Assembly (NCBI GenBank): GCA_028752905.1
Contig: JAQNBH010000004.1
Span: 37,814,336 to 37,878,335, forward strand
DNA length: 64,000 bases
Direction of reading: 5' to 3'
Origin: Cladorhizidae sp. MBARI D1340-BT2
Lineage: Eukaryota > Porifera > Demospongiae > Poecilosclerida > Cladorhizidae
Shown: piece after piece, positions 56,909 to 64,000 of the stretch
Layout of the letters: every line of letters begins with the position of its first letter
Numbering within the stretch: the first letter of the stretch is position 1
Notes under the pieces: generated by a model
Databases searched by the model: none
The model's input: the letters and a program-made list of their open reading frames with translations, nothing else
What the model was told of the DNA's origin: nothing
Position numbers and translations under genes: made by a program

Positions 56909-59900
56909 GTGAGAGCAAAAAGTATGTTGAGGAGGGTGGGGGTTGGGAGTGGGACCAAAGATAGGGAAACTGGGCGGTTGAGAGTGGCCTTTGTTAATTG
57001 TAGAAGATGGTGGTCAAGGGAGGTGGATTTGAAGGTAGTGTTGGGAACGAAGAAGTTTGATGTGCTGGGATTAGCGGAGACATTTTTGCAGAAGGAGGAT
57101 GAGGTGAGTGTGGCAGGATATGAGTGGTGTGGCAGGAATAGAGAGGGTGGCAGGCGGGCGAGTGGAGGTGTGGGAGTTCTGGTGCATGAGAGTTTGGAAT
57201 CTAGGGTGAGGAAGTCAAGAGAAGGTTTGCTGTGGGTGGAGTTAAGTGGAGTGGGGAGAAGAAAAACCATGGTAGGAGTAGTGTATGTGAACCCAGAAGG
57301 AGTGAGAGTGAGTGAGACGGAGGTATTGTTTGAGGTATTGCAGGAGGACGTGGTGAAGTATGAAGAGAAAGGTTTCGATGTTGTTATGATGGGGGACTTC
57401 AATGCAAAGATTGGATTAGGAGTGGAGGATAACCCAAACAGTAATGGAAGGCGGTTGTTGGAGTTGGTTAGTGTTGGAGGTCTGGTTGTGGGGAACGAGT
57501 TGCAGTGCTGTGAGGACAAGTGGACGTGGGAATGTGGGGAGAGAAAGTCGGTCATGATTATATGTTGTTTAGTGAGGACATGGATGTAGCTAGGGTGGTA
57601 TTTGAGGATTCAGGCAAGCTGGATGTGGGGTCGGACCATAACATTAAATTATGTGGGGTAGGAGAGAGGTACAAATGAGAAGAGAGCGACATAAATGGAG
57701 AGTTGACAATAGGCTAGACTGGATGGAGTATCAGGAGGCAGTGGAGGAAATGTTCATGGGGTGGGAAGAGGAGGTGAGAGAGCTTGAGCAAGAGTTGGGA
57801 GGAAACATAGTTGAAGAGGTGTGGGGTAGGTGGAAGGAGAAAGTTTTGGCTGCAGCAGAGAAAGGAATTGGAAGGAAGAAGATTACAGACAGGTCAGAGG
57901 GATGGTGGTCAGAGGATGTGGAGTGGTTGATTGGTGTCAGGAAGGAGAAATATAAGAGGCTAAGGGAAGCCAGGAAGAGAGGGGAGAGAGAGGCTACATT
58001 AAGACAACTATGGGATGACTATAGAGAAGCAAGAAAGGAAGTGAAAAAGACTATTAGGATAGAGAAGAAGGAATTGAGGAAGAGAACTATAAAGAAGATT
58101 AGAGAGCAGGGTGGGACTAGTTGTAAGCTGTTTTGGAATGATTTAAGAGCAAAAAGGAAGGAGAGAAGGATAAAAGGAGTGAGAGATGATGAGGGAAGGA
58201 TGGTAGAGGAGGAAGTCGAGGTGTTGGAGGGAAGAGCTGGGGAGAAAAAAAGAGGATGCCACAGTACAAGAATTAGTGATGGGAGAAGTGGATGGGCATG
58301 AGCTGGGTATGTGTGAAGAAGTAAGTTGGGAAGAAGTAGTAGAGGTATTAAAGTGTTTGAAGAGAGGAAAGGCTCCAGGCCCTGATGGAATGTTGAATGA
58401 GATGCTGATGTATGGAGGTAGAAGGTTGGTGGAAGTGATGGTGCAGGTGATGAATGTGGTGATGTGGATTGAGTGCTGCCCTGTGGACTGGAAGAGGAGT
58501 TTACTAGTACCTCTCCACAAGGATGGTGACGAGGACGAAGTAGGGAATTATAGGGAAATTTCATTGTGTTGTAATGTGGTGAAGGTGTTTGCGAGAGTGT
58601 TGGCAAGAAGGTTGGGAGTGTTCGCTGAGGATAGGATTTTGACGGAAGCACAATGAGGATTCAGGAGACAGAGGAGATGTTCAGACCAGTGGTTGGTGTT
58701 AAGAGGAGTTTGTGAAGTGAGGAAGAGCGAGAAAAAAGCTTCTTATCTGGCTTTCCTGGATATAAGTAAGGCATATGACAGTGTGTGGAGGGAGGGACTG
58801 TGGCAGAAGTTGAGGCAGTATGGAGTAGAAGAGAAGCTTGTGAGGACATGTGTAGGATTGTATAGTGGGGTGGAGACGACGGTGGTATTGAATGGAAGGA
58901 GGTCAAGGTGGTTCACTGTGGAGAATGGACTTAGGCAGGGATGTCCTTTGTCTCCACTTCTTTTCAATATATATTTGATGGGAATGGCAGAGGAATTGGA
59001 GAGAGCTGAGCTAGGAGTCAAAGTGGAAGGCTGCTGGTGTGGGGCACTTATGTATGCAGATGATGTTGTTCTTCTGGCCGACTCAGGGGTGGAACTGCAA
59101 GCTATGTTGGATGTGGTACAGGCGTATATGTTAAGGTGGAAGATGAAATTTAATAGCAAGAAGAGCAAGGTCATGGTAGTAGGGAAGATGGAATCAGAAG
59201 TGCATTGGAGGATTGGTGAGGAGATATTGGAAGAGGTCAAAGAATTCAAGTACTTAGGAATATGGTTTGATATGAAGCTAAGGGGTAATGTTCAGTTAGA
59301 GAATATGGCAAAGAAGGCAGAAGAGTGGGTTGGAAAGGTAATATGGATGAGTAGAGTGAATGGGCAGGTGGAAGTAGACAGAGGAAGAATGGTGTGGGAG
59401 CTTCTAGCGAGACCCAGTATGGAGCATGCAGCCGAAGGGTGGTGGACAGGAGGACGTAATGCTTGCAAGAAGTTGGAGTCAGCACAGCTGAGAGTGGGTA
59501 GGAAACTATTGGGGGCAAGTGATACAGTAGCAGGAGTGGCAATACGGTGAGATATGGGGTGGAGGAAGCTAGAGGAGAGGAGGGAAGAGATGAAGGTTTT
59601 GTTTGGCAAGAGATTAGAGGTGTTGGAACAGAGCAGATTGGTAAAAGTTGTTGTAAATAAACTACGAGAGGATGGAGGAATTGGATGGTGGGAAGAATAT
59701 GAGATCTTGAGGAGAAAGTATGAGATAAACAACGAGGTTGGGTCAGTGCGCAAGTGGAAGGGGAAAGTGAAGGTGAGAAATGAGAAGGACTGAAGGAGGA
59801 AGTAGACGGAAAAAGTACGCAGAATTATTATAAATCAGCAAAGAATGGTGCAGGGGTGGAGAGGTATGTGAGATCCATGCATGGTCAGGAAGGTGTGCAG

Positions 59901-60332
59901 CTGCAATTTAGACTGAGGACTGCATCAGCTGGGTTGTTAGAGGATAAGAAGAGATGTGGGATAGTTAGGGATGAGAGGTGTATAATGTGTGATAGTGGAG
60001 CAGGGGAGGATGTGGAACATTTCTTGGTGACATGCGGGGAATTTGAGAGGGATCGGCTGGTTCTGATAGATGAGGTACGCAGAATTGTAGGGGCAAGACA
60101 GTGGCTGGATGAATTAAGAAGAGTGAGTAAGGATGGAAAGGTGGCATTGCTTTTGGGGAAAGATGTGGAGGGAGTAAGTGATGCAGTGATGGAGGAGGTG
60201 GGCGAGTGTGTTGTGTATTGGGAAGGGAAGTGGTGGCAGAGGAGAAAGGAACTGTTATATGGTGAGCTGAGGAATGATCTTTGGTCCACTCCTGTCCCCC
60301 CCTTCCTGAGCAGCGGAACACTCGTAACTTAA
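56909..60332 (+). pseudogene. LINE ORF2: APE endonuclease, RT, C-terminal CCHC-like cluster
   Basis: 56970-57590: LRVAFVNCRRWWSREVDLKV, LGLAETFLQ, GGVGVLVHESLE, VMMGDFNAKIG (APE catalytic GDFN). A frame change near 57580. 57651-58300: charged linker (WGRWKEKVLAAAEKGIGRKK). 58276-58656: GKAPGPDGMLNEMLMYG and NYREISLCCNVVKVF. A stop near 58656. 58693-59550: LAFLDISKAYDSVWREGLWQ (motif A), VENGLRQGCPLSPLLFNIYL (motif B), LMYADDVVLLA (YADD), EFKYLGIWFD. 59856-60332: CIMCDSGAGEDVEHFLVTC (C-x2-C-x11-H-x4-C type) and SKDGKVALLLGKDVEGVSDA. Three to five lesions make it inactive. The clade is not certain from motifs. Confidence 0.85.
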
Positions 60333-60486
60333 TATTGTGGATAATTTTATTAATTAAGTACTGTTGACTTCTTTTTAAAATATAGATTGTTATTAGGTTA
60401 GTTACTAAATAGTTTCACACTGTGCTGTGTTATATATGTGATGGCCTTAACAGGCTCAGCAATAGCAACATTAAATCATAATAATA

Positions 60487-60699
60487 ATGCCACCCAAGAG
60501 CCAGGGAGTGTCGCTGAAGCAGCAGAGGAACGGAAAAGCGAGAAGTATCGGGAGCTTCCACCAGCCCACGTGTTCTCGCCCATAACCATTGAGACCTTGG
60601 GGGCAATTGGCCCAAAGTCCCTGGCCTTTTTGAAGGAGCGCCCAAATCGACGGAACTGCACATCTGTACTGGGCAGCACAGGCATCTGCTATAATATTA

Positions 60700-60700
<1 letters not shown>
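60487..60700 (+). pseudogene. RLE retrotransposon copy 6, 3' fragment
   Basis: Directly after (AAT)3 at the LINE end, the frame reads GSVAEAAEERKSEKYRELPP, AHVFSPITIETLGAIGPKSL, AFLKERP, then a deletion, then CTSVLGS. It is the same C-terminal region as copies 1-5, about 70 residues. AT-rich and AAT repeats follow from about 60700. Confidence 0.75.
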
Positions 60701-61315
<615 letters not shown>

Positions 61316-61317
61316 TG

Positions 61318-61450
61318 GCTTCAAGTTCAGGCTCTTGAGAGTTAGCTCCCCAGCAGCTATATAGGCAAGTCCATTCCACAGTCTCGATTGAACCACTCAC
61401 ACTTTGGTGCTAGGCTGATGTGCAATGCTTCCTTCACTAGTAGTTATTTC
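61318..61450 (-). repeat. LINE-type 3' tail, inverted partner of 62085-62196
   Basis: On the minus strand the text GGACTTGCCTATATAGC..CTCTCAAGAGCCTGAACTTG matches the plus-strand sequence near 62118-62195 with a short indel. The frame reads QSRLWNGLAYIAAGELTLKS, like the SRLWNGLP end of CR1/Jockey ORF2. Confidence 0.6.
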
Positions 61451-61734
61451 TGTCTTCTGGCCTGGTAGATAGTCCTCCTCTAAGGATGTCCATTATCCAG
61501 GACCACTACCATAGGATTCTTCTTTTTAGACCCCTCATTGCCTGTACTGGTGTACTTATCTTCCTTTCTGCATTTAGCTGTATCTGCAGATGAAAGGTTG
61601 ATGAAGGGTGGTGGATTATTCAAATTATGTTCTTCTTTCCTGAGGTCCTCCTTCTCAGTCACTACTCTTCTGGCTCTATCATCAAGCTCTTCACCACTCC
61701 TCTTCTGACATAGATAGGATGATGTAATCTATAA

Positions 61735-62110
61735 TCAAGGTACTGGTTGGATGGTTGCAGTTAGCCTTCCATCTTCCTTCCTGTCTAGGTGGCAATCCAG
61801 AAAGGGCAACGATCCATCCACTTCAAGCTCCATGGTAAACTTTATGGATGGCCTGATGTTGTTCAGATGATCCAACAACTCCTGCTCACTTTCCTTCTTC
61901 ACAATGCATAAGGTATCATCCACATATCTCTTCCAAAACCTTGGCTTCAGTGGCAGTTGTGAGTGCCAATTCCTCAAAGAATTCCATAATTATAAAGGTT
62001 GGCTACTGCAGATACTGGAGAGCCCATCCTCTTTGTGTTCGTAGTATTTTCTGAAGTAGATGGATTTTAGGCACAACTCCAACAGTTCAGAAAGGAGGCA
62101 TTGTCCAAAG
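61735..62110 (-). pseudogene. Penelope-like element RT fragment
   Basis: Minus strand: LLELCLKSIYFRKYYEHKED (62090-62030), then GSPVSAVVANLYNYG near 62015-61985, a frame change, and from 61977 RNWHSQLPLKPRFWKRYVDD TLCIVKKE with the YVDD catalytic motif, IRPSIKFTMELEVDGSLPFL and DCHLDRKEDGRLTATIQPV. PxFWxRYVDDT and the FTxExExDGxLPFLD block are characteristic of Penelope-like RTs. The fingers upstream and the GIY-YIG endonuclease downstream are missing. Confidence 0.75.
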
Positions 62111-62196
62111 TGTGAGAGTTCAATCGGGACTGTGGAATGGACTTGCCTGGATGATAGGGAGCCACTCTCAAGAGCCTGAACTTGAAGCCACAATGA
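62085..62196 (+). repeat. LINE-type 3' tail, plus orientation
   Basis: TCAATCGGGACTGTGGAATG..CTCTCAAGAGCCTGAACTTG near 62118-62190 is the inverted partner of 61318-61450. It overlaps the start of the Penelope-like fragment, so the two tails bracket it. Confidence 0.6.
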
Positions 62197-62244
62197 CCAT
62201 AATTATTCTTGTTTAACTATAATTTATTTGTTAATATTTATTTG

Positions 62245-62337
62245 TTTATTTATTTATTTATTATAAATAAATAAACCCACCCCCACCGACACAGTGGACA
62301 GTTCTTCAAGAACTGTCCACTGTGTCGGTGGGGGTGG
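62245..62337. repeat. Two adjacent palindromes: A/T-rich and 61-bp G/C-rich
   Basis: 62247-62275 is a TTTATTTATT/AATAAATAAA palindrome. 62277-62337 is a perfect 30+1+30 palindrome: CCACCCCCACCGACACAGTG..GTTCTT, one central C, then its exact complement. The right half is LINE ORF2 sequence; the left half is its inverted copy. Confidence 0.9.
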
Positions 62338-64000
62338 AAGGTCAGGTGGTTCATGCTCCGGATCATACAGAATTTGAAAGTGATGCATCCATACTTCTGG
62401 TTCAACGAGAGAGGGTGCCTCAATTTTACTTTTGCTAAATAACTTCCATGGAGCCTGTTTAGCATCATTAATACGTTCATTCAGTTTGTATTCATCATAA
62501 TCCTCTCTCTTTTGTTTGATAATAGCCTTGTATTTTTTCTTCAAGGTCCAACATTGTTGTCCTCCTGATTTTCTTAGCCACAGAAGTGTCTGCTTTAAGG
62601 CGAGGCATTCTGCATCGAACCATAGTTTGTGATGATTTCTGGAGGGATTAAAAGTGGGAATTGCACTAACCATTGCTATGGTAAAGCAGTTCACTGCGCT
62701 GTCTAAGTGACCATCTGCAATGCCATAGAAGATATCTCGTATTAGAGGGTGGGATCCTAGTAAATCAGCATCCAAACAACGTTTAAGATTAAGAGATTTT
62801 TCTGGTATTTTAATCTTAGAGATAGGTACTTGTAGCACGATTTGTTGGTGTCTCTTTGTCAGAATTGGCACTATTTCCACAGAGTTTGACAACCGAGGAC
62901 CAAGATTGTGGAAAATCAGATCTATTGTGCTAGAGCCTTTCTGGGTTAATATGTCTTGATGTTGGGGTCATTAGCCAGAGAAAAGCCATATCCTTCAAGG
63001 GTTCTATTAAGTGTAGTGCATCTGTTTCCTTTGTCCATGCGACAGTTAAAATCCCCACATATGATCGATGGTTTAGAGGAGTCCACCAGCAGTAGACCTA
63101 CTCCTAGATCAAGGAGTAGATCGTCTAGGTTCATCATTGGTGGGTAATAGCAGCATAGTACATTGAGATATTCAGTGGTCACGCAGACATGATAAGTTGA
63201 GTGGCCTTGGAGATATTTGTTCATGTTCGGTCTTGATAGAACTGCTATACCACGTTCTAGCCAAAAGGCATTTCCCTTTACTGCAGGCGATAGGGACCAT
63301 TGATAACCTGGGGTAACGATTGGCTCTGCAATAAAGGTTTCAGTTAGGCACACAATATCAGCATTTATGAAGATATCCACTTCCGGAGCGTTTCGTATAG
63401 TGCTCTTCAGGCCTTCCACATTCCATACTAGAAGTTTCATTTTGAATGGGGTAGGGGGAGTCATGGGGAGGGGTAAAGCATGGGGAGGATGGGGGTGGGG
63501 TTGGGGGGGAAAGCATGGAGAAGATGGGAATAGGAGTTGGGGGGATTGGATTCCTTGGCCTAACAAAGGATAGTCATGAGGTGGAGATATTCCTTGTAGG
63601 TCTTTCTATGACTTGACCCCTCCTGATCATCCAATCCTTGCTGGGTTCTTCCTTTTCTTTTATTCCGTAGATATTGGTAATCTGCTTCCTCCTGAGCCCG
63701 AGTAAGGGGGAACTGATGAAGACATTTGACCATTCTATTTTTCCACGGAGTAATTTGGCTTTTATCAGGAATTCCTTGCGTTTGTCCTCTCCGACTGTGA
63801 TCACCAATGCATCTGGCTTGCCTTCTCTCTTCTTAAGCCAGAAACTGGAAAGACGTATGCCAGAGAGATCGACGTCTAGAACATCACTTAATTCATTTAT
63901 CCATATTGTGGCATCTTTGCTGTCAGATAGGCCCTTTACAATGATGTTTTTCTGGCGTTCTGCTGACTGCTTTTCCTCTATCTTCAGGGATTTAGTTAGT
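62338..64000 (-). pseudogene. 5' part of a LINE: ORF1 end, APE endonuclease, linker
   Basis: Enters from beyond 64000. 64000-63574: ORF1 end with IEEKQSAERQKNIIVKGLSD and MVITVGEDKRKEFLIKAKLL (coiled coil then RRM-like KNIIVKGL). 63455-62946: APE endonuclease KMKLLVWNVEGLKS, DIVCLTETFI, CCYYPPMMNLDDLL, IICGDFNCRMDKGNRC (GDFN catalytic), NDPNIKTY. A frame change near 62945, then GSSTIDLIFHNLGPRLSNSV and the ORF2 linker (KLWFDAECLALKQTLLWLRK) to about 62338, where the palindrome ends it before RT. It is 3'-truncated, which is unusual for a LINE, and non-functional. Confidence 0.8.

Larger units (their letters stand above)
56233..60478 (+). mobile_element. Near full-length APE-type LINE
   Basis: Starts at the end of an AAT/AATAGC microsatellite and ends ATTAAATCAT followed by (AAT)3, so both ends abut AAT repeats. 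It contains ORF1 and an ORF2 with endonuclease, RT and a C-terminal zinc-like cluster. The copy at 9371-11960 (minus) shares its 3' end exactly and is 5'-truncated, which confirms the 3' limit. The sense strand is G/A-rich throughout, unlike neighbouring DNA. Confidence 0.8.

Noticed and set aside
56296..57555. Minus-strand open frame of 419 codons, Ser/Pro/Leu-rich
   Set aside because: It is the antisense shadow of the G/A-rich LINE ORF1/ORF2, which carries recognisable endonuclease motifs on the plus strand.

Overview
The window is eukaryotic, AT-rich and almost entirely made of mobile-element sequence and tandem repeats. It has no operons, Shine-Dalgarno sites or CRISPR arrays. The one long gene that can be modelled exon by exon (23.1-29.3 kb, minus) has more than 20 small exons, GT..AG introns of roughly 45-250 bp plus one longer intron. 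Domain content (CXXC, OTU, THAP, SWIM, GT92, CGGBP1-like hAT) points to a metazoan. The compact introns, AT-rich intergenic DNA and mixture of retroelement clades suggest an early-branching animal such as a sponge, but that is inference and the species cannot be fixed from the window.

Layout. 0.4-2.75 kb: decayed APE-type LINE carrying a hairpin insertion. 3.6-4.94 kb: broken copy of a conserved metazoan hypothetical gene, cut by an LTR. 4.94-9.3 kb: decayed Ty3/Gypsy-type LTR element on the minus strand whose remaining pol order is PR-IN-RT-RNaseH. 9.37-11.96 kb: 5'-truncated minus copy of the LINE also present at 56.2-60.5 kb. 12.8-13.2 kb: end of a second Gypsy element with LTR. 13.9-14.6 kb: Tc1/mariner remnant. 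15.3-16.5 kb: pogo/Tigger-like transposase C-terminus. 16.8-17.3 kb: THAP exons. 17.6-22.4 kb: a ZSWIM/MULE-like gene split by a hAT transposon. 22.5-29.4 kb: an apparently complete MULE-type DNA transposon with 105-bp terminal inverted repeats (TIRs) and a 9-bp target-site duplication (TSD). Its spliced gene joins a C2H2/MULE/SWIM transposase to a CXXC zinc finger and an OTU protease. 29.4-30.1 kb: start of a GT92-like glycosyltransferase gene, broken.

30.1-31.1 kb: a large inverted repeat with AAT-microsatellite arms around a retrotransposon 3' end. 32.8-45.9 kb: mostly satellites and minisatellites (36, 72/80, 28, 34, 55, 43 and 57 bp units) plus a 0.69-kb palindromic element between TTAA sites. 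45.9-49.7 kb: a Gypsy fragment, then an R2-superclade-like RLE retrotransposon fragment, itself interrupted by a CR1/L2-like LINE. 49.7-55.2 kb: long (AAT)n tracts separating more 5'-truncated copies of the RLE retrotransposon. 55.3-55.8 kb: small pogo-like element. 56.2-60.5 kb: near full-length LINE. 61.3-64 kb: Penelope-like RT between inverted LINE tails, and the 5' part of another LINE ending at a palindrome.

The strongest candidates for something new are (1) the 6.87-kb MULE element with a CXXC-OTU module and microexon array, whose TIR carries an NRF1-like palindrome beside the start codon; and (2) the recurrent association of an RLE-type retrotransposon with (AAT)n microsatellites. All family assignments come from reading motifs by eye; no database search was possible.
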